The position numbers and the translations under genes are program-made. Under the pieces are notes generated by a model. It did no database searches, had not been told where the DNA came from, and saw only the letters and a list, made by a program, of their open reading frames with translations. Below are positions 1 to 13,105 of a DNA stretch of 64,000 nucleotides, piece by piece. The number at the start of each line of letters is the position of its first letter. Within the stretch, counting starts at the first letter, position 1. The stretch is from Atrichornis clamosus (lineage: Eukaryota; Chordata; Aves; Passeriformes; Menuridae). The stretch lies in NCBI GenBank assembly GCA_013400975.1, contig WBMZ01005389.1:1-64000 (forward strand), read 5' to 3'.

Positions 1-241
1 TCCCCCCGCGCCGCCGCCGCCGCTCCCACCCGGGCCGGAGGGGTCTTCACCGACCCGATATTGGCGGCCGCCGCAAGTGCCTGTGCGGGCTGTCTCGCCG
101 CCCAGGGCGTGAGGCGGCGGTTCGGTCGCGGCCGGAGCGGAGCGGTGGAGAGGAGAAGGAAGGGGGGGGGCGACTGTGGCAGCAGGCGTTTAGCAGGGGC
201 AGCCTTGCCGGGCGAAGGTCCCCGCGGGCAGCCTGTCGCCC

Positions 242-355
242 ATGGCAACCGGAGAAGCCGCGGCGGGGCCCGGGGCAGGTCAGGGTCAGGGTACGGGTCC
301 AAGGGCCGCCCCGGCGCCATGGCCGCGGAGGTGGTGGTGGTGGGATCCTGTATGA
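242..355 (+). other. Upstream ATG and short frame overlapping the RBKS start
   Basis: An ATG at 242 opens a 37-codon frame that ends at the TGA at 353-355, inside RBKS exon 1 but in a different frame. It begins MATGEAAAGPG, resembling the start of mammalian RBKS (MAASGEP...), and ends in a run of Trp codons read out of frame from the GTG repeats of the real coding sequence. It is either an overlapping upstream ORF that would limit initiation at 319, or the ancestral N-terminus put out of frame by an indel or sequencing error in the G-rich stretch between. Position -3 is C and +4 is G, so its initiation context is only moderate. Confidence 0.5.
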
Positions 356-368
356 CCGACCTGGTCAG
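319..368 (+). CDS. RBKS: RBKS exon 1 (coding part), residues 1-17 (split)
   Basis: The exon encodes MAAEVVVVGSCMTDLV plus two bases of a Ser codon. It is the first beta strand of the PfkB fold, and GSCMTD is the N-terminal ribokinase motif. Asp14 aligns with the ribose-contacting Asp16 of E. coli ribokinase (family knowledge). The start at 319 was chosen because it is the first in-frame ATG and has a strong context (G at -3, G at +4). The frame is open upstream to the window edge but contains no other ATG. The donor is AG|gttagt at 369. Human RBKS has roughly ten more residues before the VVVVGSC strand, so this start may be shorter than the ancestral one. Confidence 0.9.
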
Positions 369-638
369 GTTAGTACCGGCAGGGGGTTGCCTGCCCACAC
401 TGGACGGAGCGACCCCGAGGTCATGGGAGCGCAGCTCGTCATGGTGCCCGGGGCCCGGCAGAGGCTCCCGGGGGCAGGCCGGGCCGGGATGCGCCTCGGG
501 CCGAGGCAAGCGGGTGTCACGTCTCTCCCCAGGCCGGGATGGCAGAAGCGGGGTTGGGTCCAGGCGCGGCGGGCGGAGCGCTAGGCCCCGGGCAGAGGGA
601 GCCATGGCTGCGGCAGGGGGAAGGAGCGCGCCCAGAAG

Positions 639-810
639 ATTGCCCAGAGAGGTTGTGGTGTCTCCATCACCGGAGATACTTAGGAACCGTCTGGACGCAA
701 TTATATGCCTTGTGTTCTAGGGTGATCCTGCTTCAGCAGGAAGGTTGAACCAGATAATCCACTGTGATCCCTTCCAACCTGACCCATTCCGGGATTCTGA
801 GATTCTGTGA
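639..810 (+). mobile_element. CR1 3' end fragment
   Basis: The stretch from 'cccagagaggttgtggt' through 'gtgatcccttccaacc' to the terminal 'gattctgagattctgtga' follows the familiar CR1 3' UTR order, ending in the short ATTCTGTGA-type repeats. It is a 5'-truncated LINE tail of about 170 bases in the same orientation as RBKS, inserted about 270 bases downstream of exon 1 at the edge of the CpG island. It is non-coding. Confidence 0.88.
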
Positions 811-3800
811 AGGGGGGTGGCTGTGCCCTGGTAATGTCAGCTGCAATAGTGCTTTGAAAGAAGAGTGTGGGAACAGGGAGAAGTTTAAACGTGTTGCATG
901 CTGGAGCTTTGATCATCTGTCTGTGACTTTGGAGAGAGGAGAGATTTGGGTTTGTGTTTTCAGCTGTGCCGGGTGGGTCGGTGTTGGCCTTGGCCAAGGA
1001 AGCGGCATTTTGTAGTCACATGCACGGGAAACCTGGAACTCTGAAAAGCATTATTAGGAGAGGAGTCTGAAATTATTTTATGAAAGTAAATAAAGCTGAT
1101 CAACTGTAAGACGTTTTCAGTTCAAGACACACTCGTCTCCACTAGAGAAGAGAGAAAGAAAGGTTAATATTGCAAAGAAACCAAAGTTAGCTCCATGAAA
1201 CAGTAGGTTGTAAGTTGATTTCTTGAGGCAACATTTTGTGTGACACTTTGAAATGAGACTGGGGGAAAGAGCAGGAGAGGGAGGGCCTCCCAAGGTATTA
1301 ATACCCAAACATATCAAGAAGTGGGTATAGGAAGCCCTCAAAAATTTAGCAGCTCTGTAACCAAAGCTATTTTTTAAATTATGAAATCAGTTTTTTAAAG
1401 GAGTGTCTCAATTGATCTTTATTAATCTTCTGGGCATTTTGCTTTTCAAATCAAATAGTTGGATCTCACTGTCTTTTTTTTCTATTTTGTATGTAGGTAA
1501 GGTTTTGAAAATTCTTTTAAAAATTGAAATACAGAAGTTAGTGAAAGTTCTTGGTTCCAGTAGCCTGGGCTTTATAGTCAATACTAAATAACAGGAGAAT
1601 ATAAGCAAAATTGCAAGAGTTCACAACGATGCAAACACTAACCTGAACTGGCTGGCCTTGTCAGTTCCAAGAAACTTGCAAAGCAGTCTTTGATTTGCAC
1701 TATTTTAAACACATCTGTTTCTATACTATATATGCAGGCTTGGTTAAAATAGGATTTAAAGTGTTTGTGTCTGGATTGCATCAGCCTGTCCTGATAGGAA
1801 TTCTGCAATTAAAAAATTATCTACTATCAGCAGACAATTATACCAAAGCCTGTGGGTCAAGAAAGTCTGTGGGTGCAGAATACATGATTAGAAGAACATG
1901 CTGAGGAGCGAGTACTGTTGAGGCATAGACTTGTGTTATGGAAACGACGAAGCCCCTTAAATAATCATCTAACCTGTGTCAGAAGGATGTAATGCTTTAT
2001 GTAATTTGCAGAACACACTGGCAGCTTTCCAGGAAGAATAGTTGTCTTGTAAGTCAGAGTAAGAACTGTGGAACTCATCTTGACGTTATGTGTGAATGAG
2101 CTCTCAGATGCTTGTGACGTTGCACTGAAATGTAAAACATGGTGCTCTAACCTCAAGACATTCCTTTTCTTGTCTGTCTAAAATGTGGGGAAAAAAGGTA
2201 ATTGAAAAATTGTCTGCCAGTTTAAGCACTGCTGACAACTTTGGGCTCTTTGGGCTCTTCTTGACATGTAAACAATCAAAAGAACAAGAAAACTCCCCCC
2301 TTTTTTTTTTTAGGCTGCAAGTTTGATATGATAGAAATGCAATTGTTTATTTGAAAGGATATTAATTGGCCATACTGTAACTTGAGATTACACCGTGAGC
2401 TGTTGTGATAGATGCTGTTACACTGAGATTAAGTGGCTTGAAGAAAAGCATTTAAGTTTTCAATCAGCTGAGAGAGTTTCTTAAATTGTACAACACTATC
2501 AGAAGTATGTATCTGACCATTATTAGCCTCTGCTTTAAGTAGCAGTGGAGGGTTTTTTTATAAGTGATAAGCTCATTTCCTTCAACTAATAAGGAGGGAC
2601 AGTCTCATTCTTGCTGTCACTAGCACAGGACTTCAGGCACTTAATAAAATAAGAAAAAATGTTTGTTCAAATTTAGCTGACAAGAGTTTAATTTGACTAA
2701 AATCTCCATGTAGTACCTGTGTAGACATGGTTTAAATGTATCCTCGGTTACAAAAATCTGGATAAAATTACCGGAAAATACTAAGCAATAGGCTTGATTG
2801 CGCCTTGGTGGAACAGGAAACTATAAGCAATCTTTATTAAAGGTGGTAAAAACTGTCAGGTTAGGGTTAATATTAGGTGCCAGGAGCATAACTCTTGATT
2901 GTCTTTGTATCTGGGATTTAGAGGGGGCTGCATGGTCTAGATTTAAAGCTAGGCTTCTTTTCAGCTAGAATGAAGGAGCATTTGAAGGGGTTTTGTGAGT
3001 TTGGCATTTATGCTGATGTTTCAGTTTATAAAAGACATGGGCAATACCTATCACCCATGTTAGATGCCTATCACCCATTTGGAGGAGCCTGAATAAATTT
3101 GTGAGAGTTACACAGAGGAGGCCGGACACATTTTGGTGTACATTGTGTTTAATGGGCATATTCACCACTTAACACTAAAGCCTGTCTTTCTTAGAAGATA
3201 ATAATCTTGATTGAGACTACCAGAGCTAGACAATGCCATGTTATAACTCAAAGTAGTAAAACACCGTGTTGGCCCTTTAGAATACAACCTTGGCCCTCTG
3301 TCTGGAGACCTAGAAGCTCAGAGTAGCAGACTTAAAATGGTAGTGGCAGACTTTTAAATGTTAAGCATTCCCGGGTCTGTAGAGGCAAGGTACCAAAAAG
3401 CTTCAAGCCACCATTGGACATATAGTAGCCAGATTCACCACTAAAAAAAATTAGCACAAAATGTTTTTACTCAATACAGTAAACTAATGATTTAAAGAAG
3501 CCTAATTTCTGTGTGAAATGGAAATGTACAGTTTGAACTCTGCTGTATCTTATGTAATGATCAAGACAGAAAAGGACAGGGACCTTAGGTTGAAGACAGA
3601 TATTCAGATGTAATTTTGAGAAATAATCAAATTCAGAAGAAAGAGTAGCATGTCTTACAATTCTTCTGAAGGGAAGGAGCCCAGTGGTTTGCTTTTAAAA
3701 TGCTGTTCTCATTGGAAATTCTTTTCTTATTGTCCTGTAGCGCTGCAGTGGCAGAATGTGGGTTTTCTAAAGTGAACTTCATATGATCAAAACAACCTCA

Positions 3801-6800
3801 CGTACATACATGCAGTAAACCACGCTCTTTTGGCTTAAAAGGACTAGGAGCAAAACATATTTGTGGTCACAATCACAATCAACACTTCATTGGCAATAGC
3901 AGGCAATAGTAGTAGAAAACAAAAACAGCATTATTCTATAAGATCTAGATATCAAACCAGACGGGTACCATCCACAGTATTATTTAAATAGTTTCTCTTC
4001 TGACTCATATTTGCAGACTGGTCGTGGCATTGGCATTTTAATTCATATTAAATCAGGACAAGACTAAACATATAAACCAATGAGCGTCAGACACACTAAA
4101 ACAATTAGAATAAACAGGAGAAACTTTGGCATGGCAATTGAAAACAGCAGAAGCATAGAACAAAATGTAAGATGGAAAACCAGTCTTTGGATAGTCAAAA
4201 CAACAGTCTTTTAGTTTAACTTAAGAGAATGACACCACAGTCCAAATAGTGGAAAACTGTATTTGTTAGAATGTTCAGAATTTGAAATCTTAGTTTTCTG
4301 TGGACCTCTTTCCTCTCATCATGTTGCTTTACTCCCTTAGGGAGTAAACTAAAAGTTCTGCTTCCAGCCCCCGGTTGTAACAACCACCGTTAATAATTAC
4401 TGCAAGCACTAAACTGATTGACTTGAAAGCATTCAGCAAGAGAAGAAAGACAAGGCAGAGAAGGCATTGAGTACATACAGAGTAGTATGTTGCTGAGCTG
4501 GAGTGGACAGCAGTGATTAATGCACATCAGTATAAGCATCCCAGACACATCAAATCCTCTTTGCTAGCTGAGCACAATGTCCGCTTGGGCCAAACGACAA
4601 AGGTATCTCATTAGTGAGATTCTAGATCTTCCTCTTAACTCTCTAGTGGTGGTTATCGTCTCTGAAGTGCTGAAGTGAAAGGCTTGTTGGCACATTGGAG
4701 ATGTCCACTATCCAAAGCTATGTCTGTACTTCCTTTTTTTTTGAAGTGCAGTATCTGGACCAATGATTGCAGACTTTTTTGGTGGGAATGTGAAAAGGAA
4801 TTTTCTTACGTTTCTTTGGAGTGTTCAGAGGAAGTCTCACATATTACTTCATTTTCTTCTTTGCTTTATTCCCAGGTCTTACACATGTTCTCATTGCCAG
4901 CATTTCTCATGTGTGTCACCAACTTTTAATGGTTTTGTCTTGTTTTAATGGGGTTTTTTTCTGCTCTTCAGCTTCTCCTAGCAGCAAAGTGTTCTAGAAT
5001 ACTTCAAATCCATTTCATTTGTGTTTTTGTTTTTATCTGTAATGCTTCCCCTGCAGCAGCCACTCCTCATTCTAGTCAATCTGCCATTGCCAGCAGCATG
5101 GGAAAGCACGACTGTGAAGGAATACAAGCTTAGTCCAGTTGAGGAAATTAATCTTCTGGATCCAGTAAAGACATCAAGGCATGAGAGAATGTGTCATCTG
5201 TGAATTGTTTCTTTTATGTAATAGTGAAAAATCTGGGCTTGATTTCAGAGCCAGTGCTGTCTGCCCCTTTTCTTCTCTGACCTAGCAAAGTTTGGGTGCA
5301 TAGTAAATGCAGGATGTGCAGGCTCAGCAATTTGTTGTTCTGCTCTGATTTTAGAGGACCTAAATGTTTAGAGGAACTCCTGTTTGCCTTCTCTTGTGTA
5401 GCAGGAAGAAAGCTGCATCTTGGGGGATGAAAATCAAGTGGATGAAATCTTCATTTATGGCATTTAGTAAGAAAATTGTCTTCTGTGCATATGCAGGTTT
5501 TGAATATCTCAAGTGACCCAGACATTTCTGATGCAGGGCCTGATCCAAGCTCATTCATGTCAAAAGCAGCTTTTCACTACTGTAAACTGAAATTAAATTG
5601 TTGTCCTCCAGTGAAATCTGATAGTTTATTTTAGGGTGAGACACTGTTTAATATTCTAACATGTTAAAGGTATTTGGTGTTATACCCCAGACTTGAAAAG
5701 CTTCCAACAAAGTTCCTCTAACAAAAAATGGCAAAATATTGAAGAGGAAAAAAGGAGGGAAGATGTCTGCTTGGGTGCTTCTTAAATTAACACAAAATAA
5801 CTGGGGCAAGGCCACCAGGGACTTTTTTTAACACATTACAAGAGCTGCATTTGCAACTAAGGTTATGAACCCCAAGCAAGAGACAGTGTGCCATTGATCC
5901 CAGCTGGCACCTCCTGAAAGAAACTGTTGTTTGTGCCGCAGAGGATGCTGTGGGCCCTCTCTGAGAAGGACTGGTGGTGCTAGAACACCTGCTCAGCTCT
6001 TGTCTTTGGCTCTTATCCATGAAAACAGTTTTTTTCCTCCCCTTCCTAAATGGAAATGTGGAAGTTTTAAAAGTCTTGGGAAATGCGAATGTGAAACTGG
6101 TCACACAATGTCTTTTAAGTTAAGCACAACAAAAGTGTTGCTTTCTGGATTCTATTTAATTGAAATGTCCCTTCCCTTTCATTTGGTGTCTTCATTTTGT
6201 GTCCTATGCTACTGGGTACTGTAATTAGGCACTGTCTTTACTTCCAGAGGCAATTCCACGTCAGCAATAACTAATATGCTTCTTGTTTTTTAGACTTGTT
6301 TATCTAGTTAAGTTTTAATAGTGCATATTTAGTAGTGTTTTTGTGCTAAAGAATACCCCTTGTGGTACTACAGTCAGACCTATACTACATGAATGCCAGA
6401 GCTGAAGGAATGTCTTTGGCTTCCCAGTCACCAAAAGTAGCACTATTTGCCCTATTGTGCATTTGGAAAACATGTTGCAGTTTGAGGGCGGGAAGAAGAG
6501 CGGTTTGCTTTGTAAAAAGATAGGAAAAAGTAAAGAGAATTGGAGTAAGGTATTAAAAGGGGTAAAAATAATAAGAAAGACCTATGGTTTTATTGCAGAA
6601 GGTGTGAAGAGTCTATAGAGTTGAAGTTGAGATATAAAGCAGGGAAACTAGTCCTAACAGTGACAGCTCCCCCGCTGTCCAGAGGCTCCTTGTTTTTCTG
6701 CTTCTTTTTTGTCAGTTCTGCCTGTCTGCTTGCTTTCTGCAATTTTCTCACATGGCTTCATGGCAAGATTCAGGGAAAAGCTCTGTTTTAGTCCTGCTAT

Positions 6801-9800
6801 CTTCTCCCAGCACCAGCATTTTGGAAGATATGGCACTGAGTGAGTCCTCTGTTACCTCCTCCTTCCCATGAATGAGTTCCCAGCTGTCTGCTTCTGTTCC
6901 TACCAGCTGCAGTGTCTGGTCTGTTTAAGTTTGTAAATTGCTTTGAGATCCTTCAAGATAAAAGGTTCTTCTTAAGTGAGATCATTATCGCCTTCTATAT
7001 TTCTCCACTCCCTTTTCTCAGTTTAAGCTTCTTGTCTCATCTCAACTTGGGGTCCGGCACAGTACTCAACATTCCCAACTCACTGCGACACAGAGCTTAC
7101 ACACAAATTTTAGCTTCCAATCCTTGAGTTGTTTGACTCCTCTTAGAGTACTTCAGAGCTGAAGGTTAAATATATGTATTTTCCTGAGCCAATGCCAAAA
7201 TGCTTAGTACTTGCCACAGTGAGATCGTACTTCTGCATTTGAGTCTGACTTCATGTTATTTTTTGTGCTTCAAGAGACTGTGGAGTTCTCTTCCTCCCAC
7301 TTCTGAAGTACTTACTCATTTTAGGAAACATTCCAGCTACAACCTTGTTCTGAGATCCTACATTGTATTCTTATAGTCATACTTTTTTCATGTTCTTGTG
7401 GTTAAAATGTACGCCTGTCAGGGCAGGGATTTCACTCCTCTGTGGTGTAGTGAACTTACAAAGGGGAACCTTGACAGTTCAGAGGGCTCTCTGTTTAAAG
7501 GTTCATAGGCAGTAACACAGTGTTTGGGCAGGAGAACCCTGTTTCTGTTCATCTGCAAGTCTAGTCGTTGTCTCCATCTTCCACGTTTTAACTGGCTAGT
7601 AAGAGAGTTTTTTGCTGTGTGGTAGCTATATGTGTTTATTCCCAATGCTGTTCACATTCCAGTGAAATTTCCCTCTTTCCTATGAAAGTGAGGTCATCTT
7701 AAACCTGTGTTTATGATATTGCAGTCATTTCCATGGCAGTAGACTATGATATCATCAGTGGAGGATTATGCCTTTCCTATGTATGTTAGCAATTAAAAAT
7801 TACGGTTTGTGAGATAAAACTAGTATTTACCAAGCTTTTAGGTTTAGTCCGTGTGAATCTGGGAAACTGTTGCTTAATCCTCTGGAGAGTTCATTTGGGT
7901 AATGGAGTAAATGAATCCCAAAACATTTTGATCCTAGCAGGTGATACATTTTTAGGGTGTATTTTCCTAATGAGAGAAGAAAATCAGTTACTCCATCTTG
8001 TGTTCTTTTGCCTGGCAAAGAACACTTGTCTGAAACCCAGTGGTACTCCTTATGGTTTTGTTATTCAGACCTACTTAAATGTTTGACTTAAAGATTCACA
8101 ATTTTCTACTCTCATCAGACTGGCGTTTTTCACCTTTGGAGGTCAGTAAGCTATTAGACACTACCCACAAAAGTAAAACAACGTAGTCATCAGTCTTTTC
8201 ATCTTTTTAATGGGTGCCCTATTTGCCAGCTATCAGTAGCTGAATCTCTTTGTTGAACCTTCCTAAGGGTGTACATGCTTTCTCATGGGTCGGTGACAGC
8301 ATAGGCCAGTTTCAATACCATGATGTGAAAAGAAAATTCAGCCATTTAAAATGTAGAGTCTAGTGTTACAACAGTTGCTAATGCTGCAAGATGAGAGTGA
8401 TGGATTCACAACTCTCATAATTTATTGCAACCCTTCAACTACTTAAGAATTTTTAAGCCAAGGAAGGAGACTTTCCTAAAAGAGAGTGAAGAGAAAGGGA
8501 GAAGACATTAGATGAATATTTGTAGAGAAAGGACATCATCAGTCTGGGTATTGCAACATGAGACAGAATTTACAGTAATATTTTGATAATGTAGTTTAAT
8601 TTCAGAAATATACCACACCTCTGCACATTTCAGCCTGTTTTCCCACCTAACAGAACTGAACTCTCAAAAAATATTTCTTTCAACGATCTGGGTAAGGTCA
8701 TTGGGAAAAAAATGTCAAAATGGTGTGCCCTAAGTACATACAAACTTGCATGTGTCCAGTTGCATGGAAAGTCTAGGACGTGAAAAGGTTCTTCTTGAAA
8801 TTTCTACCATATGAGTGACTGCAGCAGAAGGAAATTCCTTTTACCATTGTTGTTCATTGTGGAACCAGGCTGGAATAAAAAGATAGACAAAATTATTGTA
8901 TGTGTTTTTTGGAGACTGAGATTACTAGTGCCATAACAGACCTGGCTCTTATTTACTGATGATACAGTCAGGTGATGTTACAGCAACCCTGAGCATGCAG
9001 CTTCCCCTTCATTCTGCATTCCTTCTGAGGCTTCATCTGTCTCTGGAAAACCCAGAGTTGATACCTCTGTTGGAAGAAAATGAAAAGTCAGGAAGTAAAA
9101 ACATTTTGATTGGGGAAGAGGCTTTTGGGATGAAAGCTTATTTACCAATTGTCTGGTATCACCATGAAAAGGGGTTTGTGTCAATTTCTGCTACAGAAAG
9201 GTGTCATTTTATCTCAGTAATGCACTACAGCATATGAACTTCGCTTCACGTTGTAACATCCCACTTTACAGCACAACTTTTGCTCTCTGTAGGGTTTTTA
9301 GACATCTGAGCAGTTCCAAGTAAATAGCATGCAAAGCAGAGATAGACTGGGCACTAGCACTGTCAGTACTTCAGATTATTGCTTGGTCTTCTCCCATGAT
9401 ACACATTGATATTACATTGTGTTATGAATGTATCTGTAATTTCTAGCCCAAATAAATGCTCTTACCGTATAACTTCCACAGTTTTTTAATGGTTTGGTTA
9501 TTGTCCTACTATTACTGGAAATTGCTTTTGGCTATTTCAAATCAAACATCTCTTGCCTTTTCAGTCCAGAGGTGCCTGACATGCAAGATTCACTGCAGTC
9601 AAAAGGGAAATTGTCTAAAGGAACTCCTTTGAAAATATTTGTCACAATAAACAGTTGTTAGGCACTATATTTTAACACCCAACACTGAGAATATTGTATT
9701 TTCTCCCCCTTTGTGAGCCACAGAATGGTATGATTAATATTCTGTTCTGTCTTGTTAATGAATTACTTGCTTGCTGTACTGTTAATGGAAATAACCATTT

Positions 9801-10717
9801 TCCTAGCTGCATTTCTAGACATAAATATCTTCGGGTGAGTTTTAGTACTCCTGACAGTAAAGAGCTGCTGGCACAAATCAAAAGCTGCAATAAAATCATA
9901 CAGAGTCGATGGTAACAAATTTGTGTAAAAACACTCTGGGCAGGCATACATATTATGTTGCCTCTAGGAGCTGTCTGAGCTTACCAGTAGGGTTTTGTTT
10001 GCTTGTTTTATATGGCTCCACTTGTTAGCTCCTATATCAGCTGCAGTGAGGTATTTGATGCTGACATCCAGGTTCCTTTAAGGATCGTTGTACCATATAC
10101 TTCGAGCCTGAAGAAAATATGAAATTATTTTTCACTAGTATGTTGCCAAAGTAGGTGCAGCTTTGTAGAACACGTTGATCTTTGTGACAACTAATTATAA
10201 AATAAGAAGGTGGTAATGTTCCCAAATATATCAATGTGCTCTCTTCTGTATTTTAGTCTTTCTTCTTTCCATTTCTGAATTTAGTCCATTTTTTCTCATT
10301 TTTTTCCTGTACTAGATCAATAGCATGTCATCCTTGAACTATGAAATTTCCCCCAATTTGCCTTCACCTCTTCTTGTTGTCTTTCTACATCATGTTCTTA
10401 CAGTGCACTTCTCTTCTGTATTGCTCTTTTCCTGTTTTTCATCTTTCAAAAATAACTTTTGCTTCCAAAGAAACATAACTCCCTCTCATTAATTTATTCC
10501 ATCCATCACTTGCTATACTTCCTATGTTCTTTCAGATCCCCACTTATACAAAATGCATAAACCTTTATAGTATAAACAGCAGAAAGAAAAAAACATTGAT
10601 CAGAGCTGAAAAAAAAGGATAAGCAGATCAAGTTCAGTGCACATGTGGAGAGATGGGCATTTTCCAGGTTCTCAGCAGTAATGAGATTGAGTATGCCTGC
10701 CGCTTTCTAATTGTCTG

Positions 10718-10761
10718 ATCCTGTTAGTATTATTAATTGGGAATATCCTGTTAGTATTATT
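10718..10761 (+). repeat. Short direct duplication (17-mer twice)
   Basis: The 17-mer ATCCTGTTAGTATTATT occurs at 10718-10734 and again, identically, at 10745-10761 with ten bases between. This looks like a small local duplication. Confidence 0.9.
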
Positions 10762-11317
10762 CAATAATTTTAAAAATTCATTTTCCTTTTTCTTTTTCCC
10801 AGAAAGGACCAAGTTAAAAAATGACCTGCTGAAAAAAAGCAGTTGGTGGTTTTGCTGAAACTTGTATTACTCCACATAGAAGCAGCAAAAATATGCAGAA
10901 TTTTCTTCAGTTTTTATTCCCTGTTGCTCATTAAATTCTGTTCTTTAATGGAGACACGGGAATTGTCCATTGGTAGGCATCAGAAGCCAGGGTTATACAG
11001 AATTACACTTTTCTTTCTGATATTTAGGGATCTACCTTTCCCAAAAGAGCCTAAATTGTGAAAAAGGTAAAGGTACTTACCTAAAAGAGATTCCTACCTG
11101 TCACAGCAGAGTTAACCCTGGGCAGTGAAGCCCAGGTACACCCCCCTCAGCATCCTGCACATTCTCATTTTGCCCCCCAAGCCTTAATGTTACTGTAATC
11201 CAAGATTTTAATTGATGCCTTTATAATTATAGTGAACCTCAGAGAACACTTTTTAAATTGGTGAATCAATGGTAAGATAGTTTCAAAGTAAAAACCTGAC
11301 CAAAAATTTATCCCGGA

Positions 11318-11385
11318 AGTGGCTGGGCAGGTGAACTTCATGATGCTTGTAGGTCCCTTCCAACTATTCTATTCTAATCTATTAC
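11318..11385 (+). mobile_element. Short, degraded CR1 3' tail
   Basis: The segment 'ggctgggcaggtgaacttc...gtaggtcccttccaactattctattcta' resembles the last 60-70 bases of CR1, with the CCCTTCCAAC core and a degenerate terminal repeat running into AT-rich sequence. It is an old 5'-truncated copy. Confidence 0.6.
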
Positions 11386-13019
11386 CATATAATAAATAAA
11401 ATATATTAAAATATATTTATTGCTTTCATTATCTATGATACCTTAAATAAGTATATGTAAACAATGTCTTGTTTTGGTATCCTTTTCATTCGTGACCTAT
11501 ATGGATTCTGCAGGAAGCACTGTAATTACAAACTTGATAAAAAAATATCATACTTAACAAAATTACTGTCCTGGGTATGAACTTTTAGAACCACATCTTA
11601 CTGAAGAAAATTATTAGTACTTGGACCTCACTGTACTTCGTCTTGATAACTCTGTAGTGAAAACACATCTATGGTGTTGCTCCTAATATTATAGTTTATA
11701 AACACAATATGCTTGTGTGCAAAATGCCAATACTTAGTGGTGGGGGTGGGGTTCTTTTTATTTTTTACCTGGAAAAGACTGACAGCAAGATTTTGTGTGG
11801 TAAGTGCTCTGTTTTCTGTATGATAGTAAAGCAGAAGCACAGATTACTTTGTTGATTTACCATTACAGAAAAAATCATGATGACAAGAACAAGGACCCTG
11901 TGGCCTATCCAACCAAGCATATTATTTCCACTTTGTTCACTGTTGTCGGATAAATCCTTTTTTTAAGAGGTATAGGAAAGATTAATGTTCATGTCTTGTT
12001 TATTTTAATCTGTCCTTGGGCACGTAGAGATCACTCTTTGCTTGGGTTGCAAAGGTTGTTTTGCTTTGTATTGTTTTTTCTGCTTTAGCTCTGGTATTTC
12101 ATCATGATATAATGTTCTGTTCAGCACAGGAACTGTAGGCAGCCTGCTTCAGTTCTGGGTGAGCACAGCATGTTTCAGAGCCAGTCTATTCTAACATTAC
12201 CATCAGATTGCAATGAAAATAATTATGTAACTGCCATTCCAAAAATAATGTAATCGAGAGACATCAATGAAGAACAACGTGGGAGGCAAATAAAGCTAGA
12301 GAGTAGCAATTCTGAAAATTTCCACAATCTTTCTTAAATACAAAACAGATGTTTGTTAAGAATGATGGAATGTTTGCTGAGACTTAAATATCTGAAGATA
12401 GATTTATTTGAGATTTAAATTTCTTTAGAGTTTCGACTTCAGAATTAAACATTCCACAGATTATGAACTCAACAGTGTTGTGCCACCTTTTCCCCAAATT
12501 TAACTGCTAGTGCTGTGTGGAAATGTTACAGGTTTGTTGTTCCATGAGAAAGCTTTTTACCTTTGGTAATTAGTTAAATAAATAATTTCTTTGTGTTGAA
12601 CTTTTCATATCTGTATCATAATTTAGGAATTTTGATGCCTTGGTAATATCATAATTTCACTGAAATGCAGTACCGTGTGCTGCCATAAATGCTTCAGGGC
12701 ATTCATCTGGATGCCTTTCTATTTGTTTCATCTTTTAATATCTAGGAGGGTAAAATCTGACCCTGCTTGAAGGGTCAATTAAATTGTTCATTGGAGTTCT
12801 TAAAGAGTTGTGGACACCTGTTCACATTCAATGTGTTACATGTTTTGGTCTTTTAAAATTGAAACAGTGATTGTACATATGAGGATGTATAACCTTGTGG
12901 CCCTCCTACATGTAATCACAGCCATTCATTTTATTTTCTCCCTTGCTAGAGATTTTCTACAGTTGTTTCAGTTCAGCTGCTTACCCATTCAGTAATGAGA
13001 TCTACAAAACAGTTTGTCT

Positions 13020-13105
13020 ATTTATATATATCTGTATATCTATTTAGATACTTATATATAAACAGTTTGTATATTTGTATATTATTTATATATATTTGTG
13101 TTTCA
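13020..13105. repeat. TA-rich low-complexity tract
   Basis: About 85 bases are made almost entirely of TATATAT/TATTT/TGTATAT units, an imperfect TA/TG microsatellite-like stretch. Confidence 0.85.

Larger units (their letters stand above)
1..640 (+). promoter_or_regulatory. RBKS: CpG-rich promoter region of RBKS
   Basis: The first 640 bases are strikingly G+C- and CpG-rich compared with the AT-rich remainder, as in a vertebrate CpG-island promoter. An inverted CCAAT box (ATTGG) lies at 60-64. I see no TATA box. The start codon at 319 lies inside the island, which continues into intron 1 and stops about where a CR1 fragment begins (near 639). In mammals RBKS is head-to-head with BABAM2, so the island may be a shared bidirectional promoter. 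That is inference: no BABAM2 sequence is visible here. Confidence 0.75.

Noticed and set aside
61..720. Long + strand frame through the promoter and exon 1
   Set aside because: Only 319-368 of it is coding. The upstream part is open because GC-rich DNA has few stops and has no ATG; the part after 368 is intron 1 and CR1.
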